Origin: Bacteroidota bacterium
Lineage (GTDB): Bacteria; Bacteroidota; Bacteroidia; Bacteroidales; FEN-979
Reading direction: 5' to 3'
NCBI GenBank assembly: GCA_026391845.1
Contig: JAPLDG010000290.1
Coordinates: forward strand, 21,648-56,537
Length of the DNA stretch: 34,890 nt
Below, one piece after another: positions 25,046 through 34,600 of the stretch (within the stretch, counting starts at the first letter, position 1; the number at the start of each line of letters is the position of its first letter). Under the pieces are notes generated by a model, which had not been told where the DNA came from, did not search any database, and was given only the letters and a program-made list of their open reading frames with translations. The translations under genes were made by a program, and so were the position numbers.

Positions 25046-26859
25046 CAGCTCAAAATTCACTGGTCCCGATTCATCTGTTGCGGAAAATTGCCCTTGCCAG
25101 TGCAATTTTCGCGATCATCCTCAGTGTCCTGATCGTTGTCAATTACATGCAGTTAAAACGCGCCGATCCGCTGAATACAAAGGTTTTAAAAACCCTGGTA
25201 GAACGGATGCATGCCAATCCTGCCGATGAGCAACTCCGCCAGGAAATACGGGAGGTTGATCTCCTTGCCCGCAAAGCATTCTTTACCACTCAATGGCAGG
25301 TACGAATGGGTGGTTACCTGCTTTTTTTCAGTATTCTGGTCGTAGTCATTTGTTTAAAAACCATTGAACTCCGGGAGAAATCACTGCCGGTTGTTCCATC
25401 TCAGGAAAAAACCGACATCTGGAACATCCGCAAAATCAACAGCATCTGGATTTTATATTCCGGTATTACTGTCGTGTTCATTTCGCTTCTTCTGGCCTTC
25501 CTCACCCACCAGGAACTTGGCAACACCCTTGATCTGGCGTCAAAAGCCATCAGCTATAAACACGATCCTTCAGGATCGGGGCCTTCAGGATCGGGGGTTG
25601 AAACCGACAAGAACGCAATACCAGAAAAGCTGGGTTCTGATTCTATCGGGAAACATGACACGATGGCAGGAACTGCAGGCCTTAATATGGATGGTTTTCC
25701 TTCAGCCCAGGAGATAGCAAAAAACTTCCCCTCCTTCAGGGGTCCCGGAGGGAATGGAATTGCATACCAGAAAAATATTCCGACAGATTGGGACGGTAAA
25801 AGTGGTAAGAACATCCAATGGAAAACTGAGATCCCTCTTCCGGGTTACAATTCTCCCATTATCTGGAATGACAGAATATTTCTCACCGGCGCCAATGAGA
25901 CCAAAAGAGCGGTTTACTGCATCGACCTCGCTTCAGGTAAAATCCTTTGGCGGAAGTCGGTAGAAAAAATCCAGGGGAGTCCGGCACAAGAACCAAAAAT
26001 CATCCGGGAAACCGGGTTTAGCGCGCCAACCATGACCACAGATGGCCGCCGGGTTTATGCCATTTTTGCCAACGGAGATCTGATTTCGCTCGATTTTGAC
26101 GGGAACCAGGTCTGGGCAAAAAATCTGGGCTTGCCGCTAAATCATTACGGGCACTCCTCTTCTCTGATCATGTATCACGATCTGTTGATCATCCAGTATG
26201 ATCAGCGAGGCTCCGGAAGTGTCATGGCGCTTTCGGGGAAAACCGGTGAGAAAGTGTGGCAAACAAGCCGTAGCGTGAAGGTTTCCTGGGCTTCGCCGGT
26301 GCTTGTTCAAACCGGAAAAAGAACCGAGTTGATTCTCGCAGCTGAACCCATCATCGCTTCCTACAATCCTGCAGATGGTAAGGAGTTGTGGAGGATGGAC
26401 TGCATTTCCGGTGAGGTTGGCCCGAGTGTGGCCTATGCTGGCGGTGTGGTTTACGCTGTGAATGATTATTCCAGACTTTCGGCCATTGAGATCGGGGATC
26501 AGCCAAAATTGTTGTGGGAGGAGTCAGATTTTCTCTCAGACATTCCCAGTCCCCTGGCCACTGAAAAATATCTGTTCCTGGTAACCAGTTACGGGACCAT
26601 TGTTTGTTATGATGCAAAAAATGGAACCAGTTATTGGGAGCATGAGTTGGAAACCCCGACTTTTGCCTCGCCAATGCTGGCAGAAGGAAGAATCTACCTG
26701 CTTGATAAAAAAGGCATCATGCACATCATTAAACCAGATCAGAATTATCGGGTTATCAACGAATCTCCGCTTGGTGAAGGTTCTTCCTGTACACCAGCTT
26801 TTGCCGAGGGGAGGATTATCATCCGCGGGGATAAAAATTTGTTCTGCATCGGGAAATAA
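25042..26859 (+). CDS. PQQ-like beta-propeller on three transmembrane helices
   Basis: A 605-residue protein overlapping the polyferredoxin gene by ATGA. Three hydrophobic helices (about residues 15-34, 88-106 and 134-155) are followed by a low-complexity linker with a duplicated PSGSG (176-186), then a PQQ-like propeller from about 225 to the end. It opens with SFRGPGGNGIAY, the same entry motif as the other propellers of the operon. Blades include AVYCIDLASGKILWRKSVEK and SVMALSGKTGEKVWQTSRS. With three helices and a cytoplasmic N-terminus, the propeller would face the periplasm. It closes the operon. The helices could form an interface with the polyferredoxin, but this is inference. Confidence 0.88.
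   Translation: MTAQNSLVPIHLLRKIALASAIFAIILSVLIVVNYMQLKRADPLNTKVLKTLVERMHANPADEQLRQEIREVDLLARKAFFTTQWQVRMGGYLLFFSILVVVICLKTIELREKSLPVVPSQEKTDIWNIRKINSIWILYSGITVVFISLLLAFLTHQELGNTLDLASKAISYKHDPSGSGPSGSGVETDKNAIPEKLGSDSIGKHDTMAGTAGLNMDGFPSAQEIAKNFPSFRGPGGNGIAYQKNIPTDWDGKSGKNIQWKTEIPLPGYNSPIIWNDRIFLTGANETKRAVYCIDLASGKILWRKSVEKIQGSPAQEPKIIRETGFSAPTMTTDGRRVYAIFANGDLISLDFDGNQVWAKNLGLPLNHYGHSSSLIMYHDLLIIQYDQRGSGSVMALSGKTGEKVWQTSRSVKVSWASPVLVQTGKRTELILAAEPIIASYNPADGKELWRMDCISGEVGPSVAYAGGVVYAVNDYSRLSAIEIGDQPKLLWEESDFLSDIPSPLATEKYLFLVTSYGTIVCYDAKNGTSYWEHELETPTFASPMLAEGRIYLLDKKGIMHIIKPDQNYRVINESPLGEGSSCTPAFAEGRIIIRGDKNLFCIGK
25567..25596 (+). repeat. Exact 15-bp tandem duplication in the linker
   Basis: CCTTCAGGATCGGGG occurs twice in a row, coding for PSGSG-PSGSG in the linker between the helices and the propeller. 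The copies are identical, so the duplication is recent. Being a multiple of three it only lengthens the flexible linker. Confidence 0.9.
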
Positions 26860-26994
26860 CGCAGCAACGACGGAGATATTCATTGCAATAATACGGTGGA
26901 AGATTAATGGTTCAATGTAAACAAATATGCGAATTTTCGTTTACTTTTACAGAGCAGGAACCTGATAGCAGGACAGATTTGACATAAATACACC

Positions 26995-29886
26995 ATGGTT
27001 CTTAGAATATTCAACTTTTTCGGTGTTTTAATCTTGGTTTTATGGGCGAGCAATTCGATTGCCCAGCGGTTTGGTTTACCTGGAATTCATAACTTCAGCC
27101 GTTCGGAGTACAAGGGTGGCACCCAGAACTGGGCTGTTGCCCAGGCAAGCAATGGCATGATTTACTTTGGCAATAACAACGGCCTTGTTGAGTATGATGG
27201 AGTTCACTGGACTGTTTACAGCGATCTGGAACTGGTGATACGGTCGCTTTGTGTTGACGATAAACGTATTTACGTCGGAGCATTTAACAAATTCGGTTAT
27301 TACCAGGAGAATGTGAATGGAATGCTCGAATACCATTCTTTGCTCCCTTTACTTAAAAACCGCATCCATGATTTTGACGAAATCTGGCGGATTCATAAAA
27401 CCAGCTTTGGTATTGTATTCCAGTCTTTCAGAGCCATGTTTATTTACCAGGATGGGAAAATTGAGATCATTTACCCAAAATCGAAGTTTCACTTCTCCTA
27501 TTACGTAAACGGAATCCTATGGGTATATGACGAAGAGGAAGGATTAATGCAATGCCGGGAAGGCAAGATGCGCAATATTCCGGATGGATCTCTCTTTGCC
27601 GGCACTCCTGTCTGGACCATTCTTCCCTTAAATGCCGACCAGGTTGTTATTGGAACTGCAAAAAACGGAATGTTCAGATACGATGGGAATAAATTCACCA
27701 GGTGGGACAAACCGATCAATGCACTGCTTAAGAAATATCAGTTGTTTTCCGGTGCTTTAATCGACGGAAAATATTTTGCTTTTGGCACCATTCAACACGG
27801 GCTGATCATTTCCGATACTGCCGGGCAAATTGTATTTGAGATTAACAAGGAGCGCGGGCTTTCAAACAATACGGTATTAAGCATCGAAAATGATCAGGAA
27901 GGTAACATATGGTTGGGTTTGGATAATGGGATATCGGTGGTAGATTTTTATTCTCCGCTCACTTTTCTTCAGAACTATTTCAATATTGGCTCGGGCTATG
28001 CTTCGGCCATTTTCGGAGAGTACCTTTATCTTGGAACCAATCAGGGCCTTTTTTATATCCGATGGGATGATTTCATCAATCCGCTGAAGAAAAAAGATGA
28101 TTTTCATTTGGTTGAAGGTACTGAGGGGCAGGTCTGGAGCCTTACCATTATTGACCAAACGCTGCTATGTGGTCATAACGCAGGAGTATATCAGGTATTT
28201 GATAAAACGGCTGTGAAAATATCTTCCATTCCCGGTGGGTGGAATATAATCAAGGTTGACAGCAAACAATCCCTCCTGCTGGTTGGAACCTATGCCGGGT
28301 TGTCTGTTTTGGAGCGCAAAGGCCCCCTGTGGGTTTACAGAAACAGCTTATCAGGGTATGATCAGTCTTCACACTACCTTGAACAGGACCCGAAAGGATT
28401 TATTTGGATTAGCCACGGATATAAAGGTCTTTTTCGGATAAAACCCGATGCGGATTTTCGGCATGTGAGCGAGATTCGGTTTTATAACAGCAAAAACGGG
28501 TTGCCTTCAGATCAGAGCAATACACTTTTTAAACTGAAATCAGGAATAGCAGTAGGAACCAGAAACGGTATTTTCAGATACAGTGAAACGAATGATAAAT
28601 TTGAACCTGATTTACAATTGAACGCGCTTTTTCCCGATTCAAAACAAATTGAATATCTGACTCAGGACAGTTCCAACAACATCTGGTATTATAACCATCA
28701 ACAACCTGGTGTATTGCGTTTTCAGGAAGATGGCACCTATTCAAATATTACTGCACCTTTTGTTGAACTTACAAGGATGGTAATTCCAGCCTTCGGACAC
28801 ATCAATGCACTGAATTCCAGCTCCGTAATTATTGGCATAGAAGGTGGTTTCGCCCATTACATTTCGAAACAGTTTAAGCAGAACAACTTATTACCAGTTG
28901 TTTATATCAGCAAATTACAATCCGGGGATACGGCGGAAGGGACTTTTCGCTATAGCAGCAATGAACTCAGACAGGAGGTTGTCCCCACGTTCAGGTATGC
29001 CAGCAGCACGATAGCCATCGCGTTTGCAGCCAGCCAGTTTTCGGAACAAGGATTATTATTTCAGTTTAAACTGGATGGTTTTGATGCAGATTGGTCGGCA
29101 TGGTCTCTGCGAAATAACAAAGAGTACACAAATTTGCCGGCCGGATCTTACACCTTCAGACTTAAAGCCCTCACCATTCAGGGAAAAACAACACCCATCC
29201 TCAGTTATAAGTTTATTATTCTGCCACCCTGGTACCAGTCGGTTTATGCCTGGATCGCTTACGCTGTGTCAGCCATTTTCCTTTTGTATCTTGCATATCG
29301 CTTCTTCCTGAAAAGCATGGAAAAATCTCGTTTCAGAGAAAAGGAAGCCCAGAAAGAAAAGTACCGGCAACGTGAACAAAAATTACATGAGGAAGCCCTT
29401 GTAACAGAAAAGGAAATAATCAGCCTGCGCAATGAGAAGCTTAATCTTGAAATGATCCATAAAGAAAAAGAACTCGCCAACTCTACCATGTTAATTATTC
29501 AAAAGAATGAAATCCTGCAGCGATTAAGAAACGAACTCACCAAGATAAAGAATGCGCTTGCTGATGAACATTTGAAAAATAATCTGCATGCTACCATTAA
29601 ACGGATTGGTAAAGAAATTGACAATGAAAAGCAATGGCAGGTGTTCAATATGCATGTGGAACAGGTACACGAAGAACTGTTGAAAAAACTGAAAACGCAT
29701 TGTCCCGATCTTACTCCACGGGAACTCAGCCTTTGCGCCTACCTCAGGATGAATATCTCCAGCAAGGAGATCGCAACGCTCATGAATATAAGTGCACGTG
29801 GCGTAGAAATCAGCCGCTACCGGATACGAAAAAAACTCAGGTTGAACCGTGAGGCTAACCTGACAGACTTCATGATCAACCTTTAA
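26995..29886 (+). CDS. Transmembrane one-component regulator: Reg_prop propeller, triple-tyrosine domain, LuxR-type HTH
   Basis: A 963-residue protein with a signal peptide (residues 1-23), a large periplasmic Reg_prop propeller (about 30-640) with blades such as SNNTVLSIENDQEGNIWLGL, and a Y_Y_Y domain (about 668-745; FKLDGFDADWSAWS, YTNLPAGSYTFRLKA). One helix (about 750-772) and a long charged coiled coil (about 775-880) follow. The C-terminal LuxR-like HTH starts near 906 (LTPRELSLCAYLRMNISSKEIATLMNISARGVEISRYRIRKKL). No histidine kinase or receiver domain is present, so it is not a hybrid two-component protein. In Bacteroidota, related sensors read periplasmic oligosaccharides or other ligands. 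It starts 135 bases after the redox operon on the same strand. The target genes are unknown: either that operon or the secreted-protein and carbohydrate genes downstream. Confidence 0.92.
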   Translation: MVLRIFNFFGVLILVLWASNSIAQRFGLPGIHNFSRSEYKGGTQNWAVAQASNGMIYFGNNNGLVEYDGVHWTVYSDLELVIRSLCVDDKRIYVGAFNKFGYYQENVNGMLEYHSLLPLLKNRIHDFDEIWRIHKTSFGIVFQSFRAMFIYQDGKIEIIYPKSKFHFSYYVNGILWVYDEEEGLMQCREGKMRNIPDGSLFAGTPVWTILPLNADQVVIGTAKNGMFRYDGNKFTRWDKPINALLKKYQLFSGALIDGKYFAFGTIQHGLIISDTAGQIVFEINKERGLSNNTVLSIENDQEGNIWLGLDNGISVVDFYSPLTFLQNYFNIGSGYASAIFGEYLYLGTNQGLFYIRWDDFINPLKKKDDFHLVEGTEGQVWSLTIIDQTLLCGHNAGVYQVFDKTAVKISSIPGGWNIIKVDSKQSLLLVGTYAGLSVLERKGPLWVYRNSLSGYDQSSHYLEQDPKGFIWISHGYKGLFRIKPDADFRHVSEIRFYNSKNGLPSDQSNTLFKLKSGIAVGTRNGIFRYSETNDKFEPDLQLNALFPDSKQIEYLTQDSSNNIWYYNHQQPGVLRFQEDGTYSNITAPFVELTRMVIPAFGHINALNSSSVIIGIEGGFAHYISKQFKQNNLLPVVYISKLQSGDTAEGTFRYSSNELRQEVVPTFRYASSTIAIAFAASQFSEQGLLFQFKLDGFDADWSAWSLRNNKEYTNLPAGSYTFRLKALTIQGKTTPILSYKFIILPPWYQSVYAWIAYAVSAIFLLYLAYRFFLKSMEKSRFREKEAQKEKYRQREQKLHEEALVTEKEIISLRNEKLNLEMIHKEKELANSTMLIIQKNEILQRLRNELTKIKNALADEHLKNNLHATIKRIGKEIDNEKQWQVFNMHVEQVHEELLKKLKTHCPDLTPRELSLCAYLRMNISSKEIATLMNISARGVEISRYRIRKKLRLNREANLTDFMINL

Positions 29887-30097
29887 CTAATTTCCCTCTG
29901 GTTTCCACTTTTCCCGTGGAACTAAGGATAAAACAGATGCATTGCATGTGGAGCAGTGATTCTCGTTAAAACAATTTTCTATTTGCATATTATTCAACAA
30001 CATACGATGTTCGTGATGTAATATTGATGTAGCAGTCAGCATGGAGTTGCTGCATATTTGATGCACCTGAATATTTTTATTCGCTTGATTTGTACGT

Positions 30098-30105
30098 TAT
30101 GTTTG
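30098..30105 (+). promoter_or_regulatory. -7 box of the T9SS-secreted protein gene
   Basis: TATGTTTG matches TAnnTTTG and leaves about 35 bases of A-rich leader before the ATG at 30146. A TTG at 30085-30087 lies 10 bases upstream. The rest of the gap 29887-30145 is AT-rich without a recognisable gene. Confidence 0.45.
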
Positions 30106-30145
30106 TGAGGTAAAATCACACTATTAATCCTTAAAACAAAAAATT

Positions 30146-31432
30146 ATGAAAAAACAATTACTGATTGTAACTTTAAGTATGTTATTTTCGGCGTTTTGCT
30201 TTGGACAAGCATTGAATTTGCCTGTTGATTTTGAAAACACAACACCAAACTATTACGCCTTGACAGATTTCGGTGGCAATGCTTCTGAAATCATCGTTGA
30301 TCCAACGAACCCAACCAATCATGTGGTTAAAACCATCAAAACAGCCACTGCAGAACTTTGGGCAGGAACCACCGTTGGTGGAACAGTAGGTTTTGCCACC
30401 CCGATTCCATTTGTTCCCGGATCAACCATTATGAGAGTAAGGGTATGGTCACCTACTGCCGGCACTCCGGTACGACTTAAAGTCGAAGCTTCAAACGATC
30501 CAACCATTAGCGTTGAAACTGAAACCCTCACTGCTGTAGCGTCAGCATGGGACACCTTGGTTTTCAATTTTAGCAACCAGGCTGCCGGAACGGCTGCGAT
30601 TAATTTTGCTAATTCCTATAACAAAGCATCCATCTTCTTTAATTTCGGAACCACAGGTGCACTAGCCGGTGAACGTACCTACTATTGGGATGATATGGAA
30701 TTCTACCAGGGTGCCCCCACCCCGGCCCTTAATCTGCCTGTTACGTTCGAAGATGTGACCCTGAATTACGGCCTGACCGATTTTGGTGTCGCTAAAACCA
30801 TCAAAACGGCCACTGCTGAACTTTGGGCAGGAACCACCGTTGGCGGAACCGTTGGTTTTTCCAACCCAATTCCATTTGCTGCAGGATCAACTAAAATGAG
30901 TGTAAGAGTTTGGTCGCCGACTGCCGGCACTCCAATCCGTCTTAAAGTTGAAGCATCAAACAATCCCACGATCAGTGTTGAAACAGAAGCCAATACCACA
31001 GTCGCCTCTGCATGGCAAATATTGGTTTTTGACTTCAGCAATCAAGCCCCTGGAACGGCTGCCATAAACTTTGCCAATTCCTACAATAAAGCATCCATCT
31101 TTTTCAATTTCGGAACCACCGGAGCGCAGGCGGGTGAGCAGACTTACTACTGGGACGACATGTATTTTGGCATTTATACCAGTGTAAACAACCTGAATGC
31201 ATCCGAAAACAATGTGTCTGTATATCCCAACCCTGCCGAAAATGATCTGTACATCAGATCTGATGCGACCATAAGCAAAGTTGCTATTTACAACATCTTG
31301 GGCTCCCAGGTAAAAGAATTCGGGAATGTATTACAGAGCATCAATGTAAGCGACCTGAAAACAGGTGTTTATCATATAAAGATAACAGATACAAAAGGCA
31401 AAACAGCTACCTCCGTATTTGTTAAGAAGTAA
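30146..31432 (+). CDS. T9SS-secreted protein with a duplicated beta-sandwich-like domain
   Basis: A 428-residue protein with a signal peptide (MKKQLLIVTLSMLFSAFCFG). Two tandem copies of one domain lie at about residues 22-187 and 194-341. A T9SS type A sorting domain ends the protein (about 355-428; VSVYPNPAENDLYIRSD, LKTGVYHIKITD, FVKK). The domain copies share long stretches such as VKTIKTATAELWAGTTVGGT and AINFANSYNKASIFFNFGTT and end in TYYWDDM, which looks like a carbohydrate-binding beta-sandwich. No catalytic domain is present. The second copy lacks about 16 residues (NASEIIVDPTNPTNHV in copy 1). The protein is expected to be anchored on the cell surface or released. Sugar binding is inferred only from the general look of the domain. 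Confidence 0.9.
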   Translation: MKKQLLIVTLSMLFSAFCFGQALNLPVDFENTTPNYYALTDFGGNASEIIVDPTNPTNHVVKTIKTATAELWAGTTVGGTVGFATPIPFVPGSTIMRVRVWSPTAGTPVRLKVEASNDPTISVETETLTAVASAWDTLVFNFSNQAAGTAAINFANSYNKASIFFNFGTTGALAGERTYYWDDMEFYQGAPTPALNLPVTFEDVTLNYGLTDFGVAKTIKTATAELWAGTTVGGTVGFSNPIPFAAGSTKMSVRVWSPTAGTPIRLKVEASNNPTISVETEANTTVASAWQILVFDFSNQAPGTAAINFANSYNKASIFFNFGTTGAQAGEQTYYWDDMYFGIYTSVNNLNASENNVSVYPNPAENDLYIRSDATISKVAIYNILGSQVKEFGNVLQSINVSDLKTGVYHIKITDTKGKTATSVFVKK

Positions 31433-31449
31433 GGATTCGCATAACAGTC

Positions 31450-31487
31450 AGCAGCAAAAGCATTCATCAACAGATGCTTTTGCTGCT
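31450..31487 (+). terminator. Strong hairpin after the T9SS protein gene
   Basis: AGCAGCAAAAGCAT (31450-31463) pairs perfectly with ATGCTTTTGCTGCT (31474-31487) around a ten-base loop, starting 18 bases after the stop at 31432. There is no clear T-run behind it, so it may act as a bidirectional or RNA-stabilising hairpin instead of a classical intrinsic terminator. Confidence 0.65.
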
Positions 31488-31637
31488 ATATCCTCAGGCT
31501 CCGCCAGATGGGTTATGTTTTCTGAATTTTTGCCGTAATATTGATACGCTTTCCCCATTCATCTGAATGAGTCTGTTTAATGATGCTCATTACTTCCATG
31601 ATATTGAATTACCATCAGCCTGATACCCTAATCGTAA

Positions 31638-34600
31638 ATGCATGATATTTATGACATTACTACAGATAATAGCATGAACGAGAAGTCAATTTATTTAGGA
31701 GCCACTGAGATTAAGTGCCAAAACGCAAAGGTCAAAGGCCAATTTGTAGAAATTGAAAATGAAAATTTTTACAAAATCAGCAACAGCAACCAGATGCCTG
31801 ATTTCTTTATGACCATTGTGAGCGATTCCGATCACTGGATGTTTATTTCAAGTAACGGTTCGCTTTCAGCAGGAAGGAAAAACCGCAACAACGCATTGTT
31901 CCCCTATTATACTGTTGATAAAATCCATGATAGCAAAGGTATTACCGGAAGTAAAACATACCTGCTTGTAAGCAGGGAGGAGAAAACATATTTATGGGAA
32001 CCTTTTTCAAGTGAGTCGGAGAAGATATACCAAATTGAAAGAAACCTCTACAAAAGCATTTACGGTAATAAAATCATTTTCGAAGAGATAAATACCGACC
32101 TGGGAGTGGGATTTCGTTACGGTTGGTGCAGCAGCGAAAAATACGGATTTGTTAAGAAATCTGTCATCAGCAATCACCATACCGGATCAGTTAAGATTGA
32201 TGTTCTCGACGGGATCATGAATATCTTGCCCAATGGTGTGGATTACGATTTTCAGAATGGATACAGTAATTTACTTGATGCCTATAAAAAGTGTGAATTG
32301 CTTCAAGAAACCAAACTGGGCTTATATATGCTGAGCTCGATTCCGGTTGATCGTGCCGAACCGAGCGAATCGCTTAAAGCAACAACCGTGTGGTCAACAG
32401 GACTAAACAGCGATGCGAAGATTCTGATATCGAACCACCAGGTTGAGAACTTCAGGCATGGACAAGCCGTTGAAACAGAAACAGATATCAGGGCAGCCCG
32501 CGGATCATACTATGTGAATACAAGCCTTGAACTTGTTCAGGATGCCAGCAGGGAGTGGATCATTGTTGCCGAAATTAACCAGGAAAGCGGTGATGTTGCC
32601 AACCTGAATAATGCCTTAATAACCAGGAATAATATAAAACAGCTGGTTGATGCTGATATTGAAAAAGGAAAATCGAACCTGAAGAAAATTGTTTCGAGCG
32701 CTGATGGTTTGCAAATGACCCATGATGCGTTAAGCTGTGCCCGGCATTTTTCCAACACCTTGTTCAATGTCATGAGGGGTGGAATTTTCCCTGACAACTA
32801 CACACTTGATAAAACGGACTTTTCCTTATTCGTATGGCAAATAAACAAGGATTTATCGGCAAAATATAAAGAATGGCTCAAACAACTTCCGGAAAGAATC
32901 AGCTATATTGAATTGAACAGACTCGCAGAAAGCATGTCGGATTTTAACCTGATCCGGATTTGCCGTGAATATCTGCCGCTCACTTTCAGCCGCAGACATG
33001 GCGATCCGAGCCGCCCATGGAACCAGTTTTCGATTGAAACAAAAAATCCGGATGGCTCCGTGAAATTAAATTATCAGGGAAACTGGCGAGACATTTTTCA
33101 GAACTGGGAAGCGTTAAGCCTCTCGTATCCCGAGTTTTTAGAAGGGATGATCAGCAAGTTTTTAAATGCCACAACAGCCGACGGCTACAACCCATACCGG
33201 ATTACCCGGGAAGGTATCGATTGGGAAAGCCCTGATCCGCACGACCCATGGGCCTATATTGGCTACTGGGGCGACCACCAGATTATTTACCTCCAGAAAT
33301 TCCTCGAATTATCCGACGAATTTCATCCGGGGATCCTGAATGACTTGCTGAAGAAGGAAATGTTTGTTTATGCAGATATTCCTTACCGTATCAAACCATA
33401 CAACGAAATTGTAAAAAATCCGAAAGATACCATTGTCTTTGATTTTGATTTAAATGACAAAATTAAGATACTGACCCAAAAAACCGGCGCCGACGGAGTT
33501 TTACTGAGAGGCAGGGACCATGAGATATACAGGGTTAATCTAACCGAAAAAATCCTGGTTACCCTGCTTGCCAAGCTTAGCAACTTTATACCTGAAGCGG
33601 GCATCTGGCTCAATACGCAGCGACCTGAATGGAACGATGCCAACAACGCACTGGTGGGTAACGGTGCTTCAATGGTAACCCTCTGCTATTTGAGGCGTTT
33701 TCTGAAATTATGGTCCAAACAGTTCAGCGGATCAGCTACACCGGAAATCAGGATTTCAGAAGAGGTAAAAACCCTGTTCGATAGAATATTCGCCCTTTTT
33801 GCTGAAAATACCGCCCTGATTGAAACCGGATTTTCAAATGCCGACCGGCGCCGTTTTGCAGATTGTCTTGGGAATGCCGGAAGTGATTACAGAAATAGTG
33901 TTTACGAAAAATCCTTCTCAGGCCGGAAACCAGCCGTTCAGGTAAAAGTTTTGTCGAAATTCACTCAACTCGCATTGGCATATATGGATCAGTCCATTCG
34001 CATCAATAAACGCGAGGATGGACTCTACCATGCCTATAACCTGATCTCATTCTCTGATCAAAGTGTTTCCATCCGTCATTTGTACGAGATGCTCGAAGGG
34101 CAGGTAGCTGTTTTAAGTTCCGGATTTTTGTCGGCCAGGGAGAGCCTGGATGTGCTTAACTCATTAAAATGCAGTAATTTATTTCGTCAGGATCAGTATA
34201 GCTACTTGCTTTATCCCGACAGGCAATTGCCTCTTTTCAGCCAGAAAAATAATATTCCCGGCAGTAAGGTTAAGGAATCAAAACTTCTGAGCAAATTAAT
34301 TGCCGGTTCCGACTCGTCTATCTTAAGCAGGGATGATCTGGGTAATTTCCATTTTAACGGGGCATTTCGCAATGCAGACGTTTTGAGAAAAGCGCTAAAC
34401 CATCTTGATCCTGCCTTATATGCCCAACTTGTTGAAGAAGAACAGGACAATATTTTAGCGCTTTATGAAGAGCTTTTCGATCACCACTCGTTTACAGGCC
34501 GCTCAGGTACATTTTACGGATATGAGGGATTGGGAAGCATATACTGGCACATGGTTTCCAAATTATTGCTTGCAGTCCAGGAATGTTATTTTAAAGGCGT

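Noticed and set aside
29903-29921. Six-bp hairpin (TTCCAC/GTGGAA) after the regulator gene
   Set aside because: The stem is short and no T-run follows the hairpin; too weak to call a terminator.
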